Positions 45,313 through 54,868 of a stretch of DNA of 64,000 nucleotides are shown here, one piece after another. The number at the start of each line of letters is the position of its first letter. The first letter of the stretch is position 1. This DNA comes from Cytobacillus sp. NJ13 (GTDB taxonomy: Bacteria; Bacillota; Bacilli; Bacillales; Cytobacillaceae). The DNA lies in contig JAUCFP010000006.1 of assembly GCA_030348385.1 (NCBI GenBank), forward strand, positions 930,001-994,000. Direction: 5' to 3'. A program made the translations under genes and the position numbers. The notes below the pieces were generated by a model that saw nothing but the letters and a program-made list of their open reading frames with translations, did no database searches and was not told where the DNA came from.

Positions 45313-48300
45313 TTATTGATCTTGAGTGGCATGTGTGTCTGGCACCTTTTTAAACGCAAGATACATCATCGGAACAATGATCAGGGTCAGGATGACCGAG
45401 AATGAGATGCCTGAGATGATGGTGATGGCAAGCGGAGTGAAAAGTGCGTCGCCGCTTACTGCAACAGGTATTAATGCAACAATCGAAGTAAGGGCAGTCA
45501 GAATAATGGGCCTGAATCTGACACGTCCAGCTTCAACCACTGCTTCTTGAATGGACATTCCTGTTTTTAATCCCTGTTCCATAAATTCAATTAAAACAAC
45601 AGAGTTCCGGACTACTATGCCTGTCAATGAAACCATGCCCATTACAGCAAGGAAACTGATTGGCGTTTGTGTAACGAATAAGCCAAGAATTGCACCGGCA
45701 ATCGCCAGGTATACGGCAACTAACACAAGGAATGGCAGGCCAAGCGAATTAAATTGAAATGCGATCAGCAAATAGACAAGGAAAATCACGATAATAAACA
45801 ATACCGTTATTTCGGCAAAGAAATCATTTTGTGCCTGATTTTCCCCGCCTATTGAAATGCTGTAATCTTGATCATTCAATTTTTCACGTTCGTCTTCGAC
45901 TAGATTTTGCACTGTTTCCTTAAAGGTTTTCTCATCCTTCGGGAAAGCCCTGATTGTAATGGCCCTTTCTCCATTGAGGTGAGGGATCCGCTGGATTTCC
46001 TCCGTTCTTTCTGCCTCAACGAGCGTGTCAGCGGAAATCAAAGCCGGTGGTCCACCCTGTGTGCTTTCCGCCGGGATTTCCAGTTTTGATAGGTCAAGTT
46101 CAGCACCTTGATCACCAAGAAGGATACTCATATCTCTTTTAACAACACCATTATCAAAAGCTTTAAGAGGTATTCCTTCAGTGGCCAGACGAATCTGCTC
46201 ACTGATCTCGTTTACGGTTATCCCATATTCCTCAAGAAGCTCTCTCTTAGGTACGTATTTTAAAGTTGGTTGCAGACTGCCAATATTATCGACTACAAAA
46301 TCGGCTCCTGCTTCATTCATTTCCCTAGAGAGGTTATCACGGAGTTCCAGAAGTTTATCTAACTCTGGCCCTTTGACTGTTACCGTCACAGGTGCACCAG
46401 CAGGAGGCCCCTGCTGTATCGTTTCCATGAATATTTCTGAATCGGGATATTTCTCTCTCAAAATGGATGACCAGTCATCAATTAGCCCCTGTGCCGTCTG
46501 GTTCTCACGGTCTACCCGGGCAACAATCTGACCTGTATTGGAACCAGTCGCATTAAGGGAGCTATTGAACAAGTTAGGCAAACCTGTCCCGGCAAAGACA
46601 CTTGTTTCCTTCACACCCTTGTCGCTAAAAAGCATCTTTTCAATGTTCTCGAGTTCTTTGGCAGTCTCTTCAAGTGTTGTACCGATTGGCAAAGTCACAT
46701 CAATCGTCACTTCTTCACGATCTGCAGCAGGGAAGAATTCAAAGGGTGTTAACACAGCAAGCCCTAAAATAGCTGTAGTAACCATCAAGCCTAAGAAAGA
46801 AATAAGCTTAGGCTTCTTGGAAAAAGACTTCAAAAGCTTGTCAGCATATAGATCTGCTGATTTATTCAGCGGCTTTCCCAATAAACCGGGTGCATCCGAA
46901 ATTTTCCTGCTCGTTCTGCTGTACATCATGTAGCGCATTATTGGCACAAATATCAGCGCAACCAAAGTTGAAGCCAAAATGGTAGTTATCAGCACTGTCG
47001 GCAGCGCACGGATAAATGCTCCATTCCCTCCAGACAGAAAGATAAGCGGCAGGAAGGTAAAAACAATCGCAAGGGAGGACGTAACAATCGAAACCCAGAT
47101 TTCTTTTGTCCCATTTATAGCTCCTTTTAATGCATTGTCTCCAAGTTTATACCGTCTTTGGATATTATCATTAACAACTATGGAGTCATCAACCAAAATC
47201 CCTAATGCGATTATGGCACCAATCACCGAAATCTGATTTAAATCAACTCCGGAAACCGGCAGGGGAATAAGCCCCATTAATACTGAAATCGGTATAGCCA
47301 GTGCAACAACGAATGCACCTGAAACAGTAAGACCAAGGGCGGTTGTTAATATTACTGCAATGACTGAGATGGAAAGGGATAGGAACAGGCCGTCAAAAAT
47401 CTCGGTGACTAGATTCGCCTGTGAATAATATTTCTCAAAAGTCACATTCTCAGGCAGGGATTCGCTGAGTTCCTCCGTTTTTTCGCTTACGATTTCATTA
47501 ACTGACGGAATATCCTGTCCTGCTTCCACAAAAGCTGTGAATGAAATCGAAGGTTTGCCTTTAAATGTAACAATATCTTCTTTTTCCTTCAGGACAATTT
47601 CCACATTGCCAATATCACCAAGAACGACTGATTCACCCTGAGGGGTCTTTCCAACATATACATTTTCCATCTCATCCTCAGTTGTAAAATGATCGACTGT
47701 CAATTGAACGATTTCTGAATTTAATTCTTGTTTTCCTATGGGCGCAGGGTAGTATTCTTCATTTATTGCCTCGATCACATCAGGCAGAATGATGCCTTTT
47801 TCTTTTAATGATTCAGGGTCAAGCTGTATAGCGATTTCTTCTTCTGCTAAACCTTTTATAGTTACACCTTCAACACCTTTTAACGATTCAACTTCTTCCT
47901 TCCAGCGTGCCAGTTCATCCTGTAAAGGAAGAAGGTTATCTATACTGTCACTTGTAAGGTGGTAAGAAACGATTGGCATTTTTACATTCGTTTCATTAAT
48001 TTCAGGCTCAAATGCTTCTTCAGGAAATCCGGCGGCAGCGTCTGAAACAGCCTGCCGGATATTGCTGAACACTTCTTTTTTGTCTTCTCCGTCAGATACG
48101 GTTACGATAATAGCAGAGAAACCTGCTGCTGAGGATGAACTGATTTCTTCAATCCCTTCAATGGACTGCAATTTAGTCTCCATGGGATTGGTAATATTTC
48201 TCTCCACACTGTCAACAGTCGCTCCGGGATATACCGTATTTACCGTCCCGATATTAATGGCTGTTTCAGGAATTTCCCTTTGAGGGAGCTGTAAAAATGT

Positions 48301-48375
48301 AAAGGCTCCTACGATAATAAACAATAAAAATAAGATTAATATGATTTTAGAGCGTTTTAGAATCCATTCAAGCAT
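45313..48375 (-). CDS. RND-family efflux transporter (AcrB/SwrC type)
   Basis: 1020-residue HAE1/SwrC-like pump. It has 12 TM helices with the two large external loops after TM1 and TM7, the proton-relay motif GILVDDSIVVNDN in TM4, and TM10-11 signature VRNSVVLIEF and GRVRFRPIILTALT. Gram-positive members export surfactants, antibiotics or lipids without an outer-membrane partner. No membrane-fusion protein gene is adjacent. The C-terminus KKVPDTHATQDQ is partly encoded by a repeat element. ATG 48375 after AAGGAGGAG. Divergent from a TetR regulator that probably represses it. Confidence 0.9.
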   Translation of the reverse strand: MLEWILKRSKIILILFLLFIIVGAFTFLQLPQREIPETAINIGTVNTVYPGATVDSVERNITNPMETKLQSIEGIEEISSSSAAGFSAIIVTVSDGEDKKEVFSNIRQAVSDAAAGFPEEAFEPEINETNVKMPIVSYHLTSDSIDNLLPLQDELARWKEEVESLKGVEGVTIKGLAEEEIAIQLDPESLKEKGIILPDVIEAINEEYYPAPIGKQELNSEIVQLTVDHFTTEDEMENVYVGKTPQGESVVLGDIGNVEIVLKEKEDIVTFKGKPSISFTAFVEAGQDIPSVNEIVSEKTEELSESLPENVTFEKYYSQANLVTEIFDGLFLSLSISVIAVILTTALGLTVSGAFVVALAIPISVLMGLIPLPVSGVDLNQISVIGAIIALGILVDDSIVVNDNIQRRYKLGDNALKGAINGTKEIWVSIVTSSLAIVFTFLPLIFLSGGNGAFIRALPTVLITTILASTLVALIFVPIMRYMMYSRTSRKISDAPGLLGKPLNKSADLYADKLLKSFSKKPKLISFLGLMVTTAILGLAVLTPFEFFPAADREEVTIDVTLPIGTTLEETAKELENIEKMLFSDKGVKETSVFAGTGLPNLFNSSLNATGSNTGQIVARVDRENQTAQGLIDDWSSILREKYPDSEIFMETIQQGPPAGAPVTVTVKGPELDKLLELRDNLSREMNEAGADFVVDNIGSLQPTLKYVPKRELLEEYGITVNEISEQIRLATEGIPLKAFDNGVVKRDMSILLGDQGAELDLSKLEIPAESTQGGPPALISADTLVEAERTEEIQRIPHLNGERAITIRAFPKDEKTFKETVQNLVEDEREKLNDQDYSISIGGENQAQNDFFAEITVLFIIVIFLVYLLIAFQFNSLGLPFLVLVAVYLAIAGAILGLFVTQTPISFLAVMGMVSLTGIVVRNSVVLIEFMEQGLKTGMSIQEAVVEAGRVRFRPIILTALTSIVALIPVAVSGDALFTPLAITIISGISFSVILTLIIVPMMYLAFKKVPDTHATQDQ

Positions 48376-48394
48376 AAATTCTCCTCCTTAAAAA

Positions 48395-48473
48395 TTGACT
48401 TTCGGGTCAAAATGAAAATAAAATACTTTTTACATATTGAAAAATAAAGGTTTTTCTCCTGACTCAATAGTCA
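48395..48473. promoter_or_regulatory. Two dyad operators between RND and TetR genes
   Basis: TTGAC-N6-GTCAA at 48395-48410 and TGACT-CAAT-AGTCA at 48460-48473 share a TGAC half-site, as expected for a dimeric TetR repressor acting on both divergent genes. An extra GGAGTCA half-site lies at about 48494. Binding is inferred. Confidence 0.6.
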
Positions 48474-48548
48474 TTTTGAGGTGTTTTGTTAATGGAGTCA
48501 AGAATGGATGTGCTGACGGACGAAAATCAGTTATGAGGTGTTTAGGAT

Positions 48549-49427
48549 ATGAATAAACGGGAAGCAATTTTAGAAACGGCGGTAAACCTTTTTGCAGAGA
48601 AAGGGTACAACCAGACATCCATGCAGGAAATCGCCGATGGGGTAGGTATTTCCAAGGGATCCCTTTATTCTTTTTTTACTTCTAAAGAAGATCTGATGAT
48701 ATCGATTTATGAACATTATCAGCAGCTGGTATTTGAGAGGGTATTTATCATCGGTCTGGATGAAGATCTGCCGCCGCTTCAAAAGCTTAAGAAGCAATTT
48801 ACAGTACAGTTTGAAGGCATATTGGAATATAAAGCATATATGAAAATGCATATGAGAGGAGAAGCTGCTACAAATAATAAAAAAATTTCCGCTATGGAAC
48901 ACAGAATGAGAGGAAGGTTATTTTCCTGGCTGGAAAAGAGTCTTATCAGTCTCTATGGCGAAGAAGTCTCAGCATATAAATGGGATTTGCTGTTCATGAT
49001 CCAATCCATTTACCGGACCTATATGATGCTCATGGTTTCAGGAAAGGCGGAAATTTCACCAGCAAAAATAGGGAAACATATCGTTAGACAGCTCGACGCA
49101 ATGGCAAATGACTTTATCAGGGGGAACAGCCATCCGATTCTGGATGAAGAGATGATGAAGGATTTTTCTGTTGAAATGGACAAAGAAGGTGCATTCATTT
49201 CATTTGAGAAAAGGGAGCAGGCATGGAAGTCGTTTTATAGCAAGCTTAAGGATTTGGAAAAAAGTGAAGCATCTGCAATAAAAGAAATTGCCAATCGCAT
49301 ATCAGAAGAAACAAGAAAATCCAGACCTGAAATGGTGGTAATCAAAGGGCTATTCGCTTTATTAAAAGAGAACGTGGAAATAGCGGCTGCTGCAAAAGTG
49401 CTGGAAAATGAAATACTTTCTGAATAA
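48549..49427 (+). CDS. TetR/AcrR-family transcriptional regulator
   Basis: 292 residues. The N-terminal HTH is clear: ILETAVNLFAEKGYNQTSMQEIADGVGISKGSLYSFFTSKEDL (typical TetR helices 1-4). A large ligand-binding domain follows and is longer than average, with an acidic extended C-terminus. Divergently transcribed from the RND pump with operators between, so it likely represses the pump and itself until a pump substrate binds. Confidence 0.9.
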   Translation: MNKREAILETAVNLFAEKGYNQTSMQEIADGVGISKGSLYSFFTSKEDLMISIYEHYQQLVFERVFIIGLDEDLPPLQKLKKQFTVQFEGILEYKAYMKMHMRGEAATNNKKISAMEHRMRGRLFSWLEKSLISLYGEEVSAYKWDLLFMIQSIYRTYMMLMVSGKAEISPAKIGKHIVRQLDAMANDFIRGNSHPILDEEMMKDFSVEMDKEGAFISFEKREQAWKSFYSKLKDLEKSEASAIKEIANRISEETRKSRPEMVVIKGLFALLKENVEIAAAAKVLENEILSE

Positions 49428-49570
49428 ATATATCCATCCATTGCAAAACATAACATTGTCAGAACTGTAAAAAGTGCGGCAATGTTTTTTTGCATTTTTC
49501 ATTTACTCATGAATTAGTCCTGATTGTTAGGGGTATGTAAATAATAAATCAACAGGAAGGGGTGAATTGT

Positions 49571-49723
49571 ATGCTTTGGACTATAGCAGGTATTCTGCTT
49601 GTTTTATGGATACTCGGATTAATATTTAAAGTTGCAGGAGGCATCATTCATATACTGCTGGTAATAGCAGCGATTATCATAGTTGTTAACTTTATTAGAG
49701 GAAGAGCATCTGGCAGAGGATAG
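49571..49723 (+). CDS. Small membrane protein, lmo0937 type
   Basis: 50 codons starting at ATG 49571 with AAGGGGTGA upstream. Two hydrophobic helices (1-20 and 25-43) separated by KVAGG, with a basic GRASGRG tail. This is the shape of the lmo0937/DUF5670 family of small membrane proteins of Firmicutes, often stress-induced. Its own terminator follows. Confidence 0.8.
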   Translation: MLWTIAGILLVLWILGLIFKVAGGIIHILLVIAAIIIVVNFIRGRASGRG

Positions 49724-49726
49724 AGG

Positions 49727-49757
49727 AAAAAGCCTTCCTTATTGGAGGCTTTATTCA
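49727..49757 (+). terminator. Terminator after the 50-aa gene
   Basis: AAAGCCTTCC/GGAGGCTTT stem with T-rich tail. Confidence 0.75.
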
Positions 49758-49846
49758 GTGGTCTTGTTATCTAGTTAATTGTCATCAGCTATCCTATAGT
49801 ATATCGAGCGCTATTTATTAATCGTCCGGTGCATTTGGGGTTAACT

Positions 49847-51154
49847 CTAATTATTACGCTGACCTTTAGACAGATTTTGGAAAGAAGGATGCTGTATTTC
49901 TTCAGAGGAAATATATAATGGAAGCTTAATAGTAAAGGTGGTTCCTTTGTTCTCTGCACTTTCTATTATATAATTTCCTTTCAGCCGATTGATAATGTCA
50001 AAAGAAATCATTAATCCTAAGCCGGTTCCTTTTGTTTTTGTAGAGTAATAGGGCTGACCGAGCATTTGGAGTATATCTTTTGATATCCCAACACCTTCAT
50101 CTTTAATATGTATATCTGCTGATGTATCGTTTTTGAATGCTGAAACCTCCAGAAGACCGCCATTAGGCATAGCTTCTACACTATTTTTTATTAAGTTAAT
50201 AAATAATTGCTTTATTTCATTTTGATTGCCATTGATAAAAAGGCCCTCATATATAGTTGTCCTTATTTCAACCTTTGCCATCAGTCCAAATGGCCGCATA
50301 AACTCAGCCACTTCCACCAATACTTCAGATAGTGAGACTTTACTTGAAACAGGGGAATCCGGGCGTGCAAGTGAGAGGAAATCACTAATTATAAGATTGG
50401 TTCTATCCAGCTCTTCCAATGAAATTTTAATAAATTTCTTTTGGTCTTCAGTCAGGTTTTTGTCATTTTTAAGTAATTGCAGAAAACCTCTTACAGTAGT
50501 CATTGGATTCCTGATTTCATGTGCTACCGACGCGGCCAGCTGACTGATCGCATTGTATTTATCCGCATTTCTCAGTTTTTGCATCACCTTTTCCTGATGC
50601 AGATTCATTTCAATCAAATAGATGATCATAGAAAGAGTCACAATAGAACTTGCTGAAAACAGCAGTAAATACACCGCTTCTTCATTAATATCTTCCTGAA
50701 GGAAAATCACATACCTGGTTATCGTAATGGGAAGATAAAATAAGACAGCTACACTGAGTTTTTGTCTAAATGTGCATTTTTGATAAAATTTCGACGCTAA
50801 GAAAAAGAGAGCAGAAATAATTGAATAATTTATTAGCGTAATCCACATATCTCCGGGTGAAAAAAACCCCTTAAGAGTAACCAATACAGAGATAGTCAAA
50901 AAGCCTGAGAGAGGGCTAATGTAAAAAAAAGCGACAAACACAGGGATAAATTTTAAATCAAAAAACTGACTGCCTGCAATTTCCACTGGAAAAGCGATAG
51001 TCAGGAAAAGCACTAATATTAGAACAGATAAAAAAGGTGATGCAATCCTCATGCGGACTCCCCGTCGAGAGATGAGTTTATGTGCAAAAGGGATCATCAT
51101 CATAATCAAAAAGTGCAGAATCAAGTCAGCTATAAAGTCATACAAAAGAACCAT
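49847..51154 (-). CDS. Sensor histidine kinase with multi-TM sensor (KinB-like)
   Basis: 435 residues. About six TM helices in the first 200 residues (5TM-5TMR_LYT-like) lack a big external loop, as in KinB. The kinase core has HisKA LAASVAHEIRNPMTTVRGFLQ with the phosphorylated His, then N box NLIKNSVEAM, G1 DEGVGI and G2 GTGLGL. No response regulator gene is adjacent, consistent with a phosphorelay kinase feeding Spo0F. ATG 51154 is immediately after GGAGGA; a TTG three codons later has better spacing. Function inferred. Confidence 0.82.
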   Translation of the reverse strand: MVLLYDFIADLILHFLIMMMIPFAHKLISRRGVRMRIASPFLSVLILVLFLTIAFPVEIAGSQFFDLKFIPVFVAFFYISPLSGFLTISVLVTLKGFFSPGDMWITLINYSIISALFFLASKFYQKCTFRQKLSVAVLFYLPITITRYVIFLQEDINEEAVYLLLFSASSIVTLSMIIYLIEMNLHQEKVMQKLRNADKYNAISQLAASVAHEIRNPMTTVRGFLQLLKNDKNLTEDQKKFIKISLEELDRTNLIISDFLSLARPDSPVSSKVSLSEVLVEVAEFMRPFGLMAKVEIRTTIYEGLFINGNQNEIKQLFINLIKNSVEAMPNGGLLEVSAFKNDTSADIHIKDEGVGISKDILQMLGQPYYSTKTKGTGLGLMISFDIINRLKGNYIIESAENKGTTFTIKLPLYISSEEIQHPSFQNLSKGQRNN

Positions 51155-51301
51155 TCCTCCAAAAAGCAGCTATAATAATTATTAAACAAAAGAGAGGAAG
51201 AATCCTTTATATGGGAACAATTATTTATTCTGCTTTTTACCATAAAGATTGTTTACATAACATTATTATGGATTGATTCAAAGTCTCCTCATTTCCTAAA
51301 T

Positions 51302-51332
51302 AAAAAACCAGCCTTCAAAGAAGGCTGGTTCC
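51302..51332 (-). terminator. ftsH-like gene terminator
   Basis: Minus-strand AACCAGCCTTC/GAAGGCTGGTT stem followed by T run. Confidence 0.88.
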
Positions 51333-51335
51333 TCA

Positions 51336-53066
51336 TCATGCTATTACCATTTCAGTCTTCAATTCTCCAACTATTTCCTGGACTTCACTGCCTTCCAGAG
51401 TTTCTTTTTCAAGAAGGGCTTCTACCAGTGCATCAAATTGGGGCTGATGATTTGCGATGATCAACTCGCATCTTTCCAATGCTTTTTGGAAAAGATCCTG
51501 CATTTTAGCTTCTTTTTGTCCTTTGTTAAAAGTAAGTTCAAAGCCGTTATCCAGTAACCCGGTATCAACCATTTGCTCTATGATATGCTTGGCTTGTTTA
51601 ACATCGCCGCTTACTCCAATGCTATGCTCGCCAAGAATCATACGCTCTGATACACCGCCTGCAAGAATCATGGCAACCTGGTCAAGCAATTCACTTGAAG
51701 TCGATAAGTGAAGTTCTTTTTGTATAGGAGCTACATACCCAAGTGCTTCGCCACGCGGAATAATGGTTGCTTTTCGGACGGATCCGGGTTTTGTTAAAGC
51801 AGCCACTAATGCATGGCCAGCTTCATGTATGGCAACGCGCTGCTTCGTTCCGTAATCCTGTAAAGCCCGGGTGGTTGTTCCCAAAATGGTCCGGTCAAGC
51901 GCATAATCCAAATCTTCCTTTGAGATAATTTCCTGGCCGTTACGGACAGCTCTGCGGCTTGCCGTTTCAAAAAGGGAATGAAGATCTGCTCCCGAGAATC
52001 CAGAAGTGCTTTCTGCTAAATCGCCAAGTGTTATCATGACATCCTCAGCAAGCAATCTATTTTTTGTGTGAATATTGATAATCTCTCTTCGGCCCTTTGT
52101 ATCAGGAAGAGGGACATTGAAGGAGAAGTCAATCCGTCCGGGACGAAGGAAGGCTTCATCGAGCATATCCTTCCGGTTAGTGGCGGCAATAAATAGGATT
52201 CCATCATTGGAATGTCCGCCGTCCAGCTGGACTAGAAGTTCAGTTAATGTTTTTTCGCTTTCTTCACCGCCATGCTGCTTTCTTCGTCCTGCAAGTGCAT
52301 CTACTTCGTCTATGAAGACGACGGCAGGAGCATGCTTTCTGGCATTTTGGAAAAGGTTTCTTACTCGCGATGCTCCCACACCAACGAACAATTCATTAAA
52401 ACCGGAACCGCTGGTTGAGAAAAATGTTGCTCCAAGTTCTTTAGCGATTGCCTGAGCCAGCAATGTTTTCCCCGTTCCAGGAGGCCCGTATAATAGAATT
52501 CCCTTCGGCGGCTTAATGCCCATTTTCAGAGAGCGCTCAGGTTCTTTTAATATTGAAAGAGTCTGCATGATTTCCTCTTTCATTTCTTCCTGAATTCCTC
52601 CAACATCTTCAAGTGAAATGGAAGGAAGGGGCTTTGCCTTAGAAACACTTTGCTTCATTGTATTTGTAGCACCCATTCCGCCTTTTCCAGACTTAAACAG
52701 GTAAATTCCAATGGCTATGAGCAAAAGGACTACACCGCCCAGAATCCAAGGGGCATAAGGTTCTGTGGTTGCGAACGTATATTGTATATTATAGGTTTCT
52801 ACTAATTTATCAACCATCTCACTGTTGGGAGGCACATGGGAGATGTACTCGCCATCAGGGGCAGTGATCAGCAGTTTCCCATTTTTATATTCCTGTACTG
52901 CAACAGTCTTTCCATCCTGGGAGGCAATAACTTTTTCCACAGAAGAAAACGGAACTGTCACATCCTTTTTTCCTGCTTGTACGGTCCAAATAACCGCCGC
53001 CAAAATCACAGTGATCACCAATGCAATAGAAACAATCGTCGAAGGCTTCTTAAGACGTGATTTCAA
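51336..53066 (-). CDS. FtsH-family AAA+ zinc metalloprotease paralogue
   Basis: 576 residues from TTG 53066 (GAGGAGGG upstream). Two N-terminal TMs (about 10-30 and 105-125) flank a short external part. The AAA module has GPPGTGKTLLAQA, VVFIDEVDALAG, the second region of homology with RPGRIDF, and pore-loop F/V-G. The protease has HEAGH with the third Asp ligand in SGDVKQA. It is shorter than canonical FtsH (about 640) and not next to hpt/tilS, so it is a second, specialised copy. Confidence 0.88.
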   Translation of the reverse strand: MKSRLKKPSTIVSIALVITVILAAVIWTVQAGKKDVTVPFSSVEKVIASQDGKTVAVQEYKNGKLLITAPDGEYISHVPPNSEMVDKLVETYNIQYTFATTEPYAPWILGGVVLLLIAIGIYLFKSGKGGMGATNTMKQSVSKAKPLPSISLEDVGGIQEEMKEEIMQTLSILKEPERSLKMGIKPPKGILLYGPPGTGKTLLAQAIAKELGATFFSTSGSGFNELFVGVGASRVRNLFQNARKHAPAVVFIDEVDALAGRRKQHGGEESEKTLTELLVQLDGGHSNDGILFIAATNRKDMLDEAFLRPGRIDFSFNVPLPDTKGRREIINIHTKNRLLAEDVMITLGDLAESTSGFSGADLHSLFETASRRAVRNGQEIISKEDLDYALDRTILGTTTRALQDYGTKQRVAIHEAGHALVAALTKPGSVRKATIIPRGEALGYVAPIQKELHLSTSSELLDQVAMILAGGVSERMILGEHSIGVSGDVKQAKHIIEQMVDTGLLDNGFELTFNKGQKEAKMQDLFQKALERCELIIANHQPQFDALVEALLEKETLEGSEVQEIVGELKTEMVIA

Positions 53067-53335
53067 CTATTTCCCTCCTCATTGAACATACCTACATTAT
53101 AAGGAAATAATATTGTTAATAACAGGGTTTTACTCTTTTTAAACGTTGTAAATTATGGAAAAATAATATAGTTTATAAGAAAGTGTGCTACAACAGCTTT
53201 CAGATAGCATCTATATGTGAAAAAAATGTGACAAGCAGGGTGAAAACCTGGCAGAAAAGCTAAAAAGTTTTTTAAAAGAATCCTTTTCACAATCTTTCAT
53301 TTCATATATACTAAAATCGGATAATTCAATAACGT

Positions 53336-53423
53336 GCCACAAGGGGAGCATTTTGCTGAGAGTGAACAGTTCGCTGTTCTGACCCTTTGAACCTGTTAGA
53401 TAATGCTAGCGCAGGAATGTGGA
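53336..53423 (+). promoter_or_regulatory. TPP riboswitch upstream of thiT
   Basis: The aptamer is closed by CCACA/TGTGG and contains GGGGAGC, GCTGAGAG, ACCCTTTGAACCTGTTAG and ATGCTAGCGCAGG, all conserved TPP blocks. The expression platform up to the ATG at 53501 is not obvious; translational or transcriptional control is possible. In the remaining 53067-53335 stretch I see no gene. Confidence 0.93.
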
Positions 53424-53500
53424 ATAAAAGGCGGAAGGGGAATTTCTGCCTGCTTGTTCTCCCTTGGGGTATCGTCATACGATTAAAGGGGGATTTTTTT

Positions 53501-54100
53501 ATGAAAAAATTAAGCTTAACCGCGATGATTGAAGCTTCATTTTTTGCAGCATTTGCCATCATTCTGGATTTTCTGCCGTCAATCAAGCTGTCACCGTCCA
53601 TTTCCATTTCTGCCGCGATGATTCCGATCTTTATTTTGGCTTTCAGGTGGGGGTTTAAGGTAAGCTTCATCGCAGGCCTCTTATGGGGAATTTTGCAGAT
53701 TGCCATGGGAGATGCCTGGATTGCTACTCCGCTACAGGCATTTATTGAGTATTTTGTGGCATTTGCCTGTATTGGTTTTGCCGGTTTGTTTTACCTCCCA
53801 ATTCAAAATCAGCTGCGCAGCGGAAACAAGAAGAAGGCATTAGGCTGGGTAATATTAGCTGTGTTTGCCGGAAGTCTTGCCCGGTATTTCTGGCATTTTA
53901 TAGCAGGTGTATTTTTCTTCGGAAGCTATGCGCCAGAAGGGATGTCGCCTGTGCTATTCTCCTTCCTGGCAAATGGCGCGACAATGCTTGGAGCAGCTAT
54001 TCTCTGCTCCATTTTAGCAGCATTAATCATATCGTCGGCACCAAGATTAATCATAAGAAAATCGGATGAAGGTCTTCGAACTCAAAAACGTGCTTCATAA
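53501..54100 (+). CDS. thiT: Energy-coupled thiamine transporter ThiT
   Basis: 199-residue S component of an ECF-type vitamin transporter. Six TM helices; the conserved first stretch is LTAMIEASFFAAFAIILDFLPS, with RWGFKVSFIAGLLWGILQ and EYFVAFACIGFAG. Thiamine binding is expected from the family and the TPP riboswitch. ATG 53501 after AAAGGGGG; a longer frame from 53387 is riboswitch. Confidence 0.94.
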   Translation: MKKLSLTAMIEASFFAAFAIILDFLPSIKLSPSISISAAMIPIFILAFRWGFKVSFIAGLLWGILQIAMGDAWIATPLQAFIEYFVAFACIGFAGLFYLPIQNQLRSGNKKKALGWVILAVFAGSLARYFWHFIAGVFFFGSYAPEGMSPVLFSFLANGATMLGAAILCSILAALIISSAPRLIIRKSDEGLRTQKRAS

Positions 54101-54107
54101 TAAAAAC

Positions 54108-54140
54108 TGCCTCTTTGAAAAATTTCAAAGAGGTTTTTTC
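54108..54140 (+). terminator. thiT terminator
   Basis: CCTCTTTGAAA/TTTCAAAGAGG stem with six T. Confidence 0.9.
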
Positions 54141-54199
54141 ATATAAAAGGAAATTGCTCCTGAAAAATGGGTATATTACTCAAAAAGGGGAGTGATTGT

Positions 54200-54469
54200 T
54201 TGTTAAACACATTGCAGGGTAACATCATTACAGGTGTCTTTGATGCAGAAACCAGTGCCTTTGAAATACAAAAAGTTAAAAGTTTCACCACCCAGTCAAT
54301 CCTCAACAAAAATCAATGTGAAAATTTGTATAACTATTTATCCCTTCATGAGGAGGATGAGGGAGGACAAATTATTACACTGTACGATCAAATGCCGTTA
54401 ATGCTGACCAGGCAAGAAATATGCAGTTTAAAGAAAGATTTGGAGAACATTAAAAAACTATATCAGTAG
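54200..54469 (+). CDS. Small hypothetical protein (89 aa)
   Basis: TTG 54200 is chosen because AGGGGAGTGA lies correctly upstream. The product is soluble and mixed-charge, with segments GVFDAETSAFEIQKVKS and LYDQMPLMLTRQE. No membrane or signal segment. Not recognised. A terminator follows. Confidence 0.6.
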   Translation: MLNTLQGNIITGVFDAETSAFEIQKVKSFTTQSILNKNQCENLYNYLSLHEEDEGGQIITLYDQMPLMLTRQEICSLKKDLENIKKLYQ

Positions 54470-54475
54470 AAAATC

Positions 54476-54503
54476 GCTTTGCATCTTGCAAGGCTTTTTT
54501 TCT
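54476..54503 (+). terminator. Terminator after the 89-aa gene
   Basis: GCTTTGCA/TGCAAGGC stem with one wobble, then seven T. Confidence 0.78.
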
Positions 54504-54591
54504 TTCTTAATTTAAATTTGACAGATTTGTGACAAAAAGTTTGACAAATTTGTGAACATAGTTAGAATATTAAATAAAAGGGGATGAAAAC

Positions 54592-54831
54592 ATGACATTA
54601 AAACAGCAAAAGGTGCTTCACTTTTTTAGGAATGTAACAGCAGCCGGTATACTTTTAGGATTAATTGTCTTTATTTCAAGCTTTTTTGTAAGCGGTCTCA
54701 CAGGGCAATATGTTTTATCAATTGGCTTAAGCGTTATGGTTTCTTCCATGCTGATATTTGGTTTTGGCTTTTTTATCAACGTAATGGAGGAAATGACGCA
54801 GGGAAGCAAAGGAATCAGACAATACAAATAA
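54592..54831 (+). CDS. Small two-TM membrane protein (YrhC-like)
   Basis: 79 residues from ATG 54592 after AAAGGGGATG. Two TM helices (about 14-34 and 41-63) with a short turn, and a polar C-terminus. It resembles Bacillus YrhC-type small membrane proteins in length and layout, but this is a weak match. Converges with qoxD. Confidence 0.5.
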   Translation: MTLKQQKVLHFFRNVTAAGILLGLIVFISSFFVSGLTGQYVLSIGLSVMVSSMLIFGFGFFINVMEEMTQGSKGIRQYK

Positions 54832-54864
54832 AACCGGCCTCCAAATGGGAGACCGGTTTTTTAC
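54830..54864. terminator. Bidirectional terminator after YrhC-like gene and qoxD
   Basis: AAACCGGCCTCC/GGGAGACCGGTTT stem between convergent genes, with T runs on both sides. Confidence 0.85.
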
Positions 54865-54868
54865 TGTA

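Noticed and set aside
46538..46933. 131-residue plus-strand frame antisense to the RND gene (and similar ones nearby)
   Set aside because: Shadow frames of a long, conserved transporter gene.
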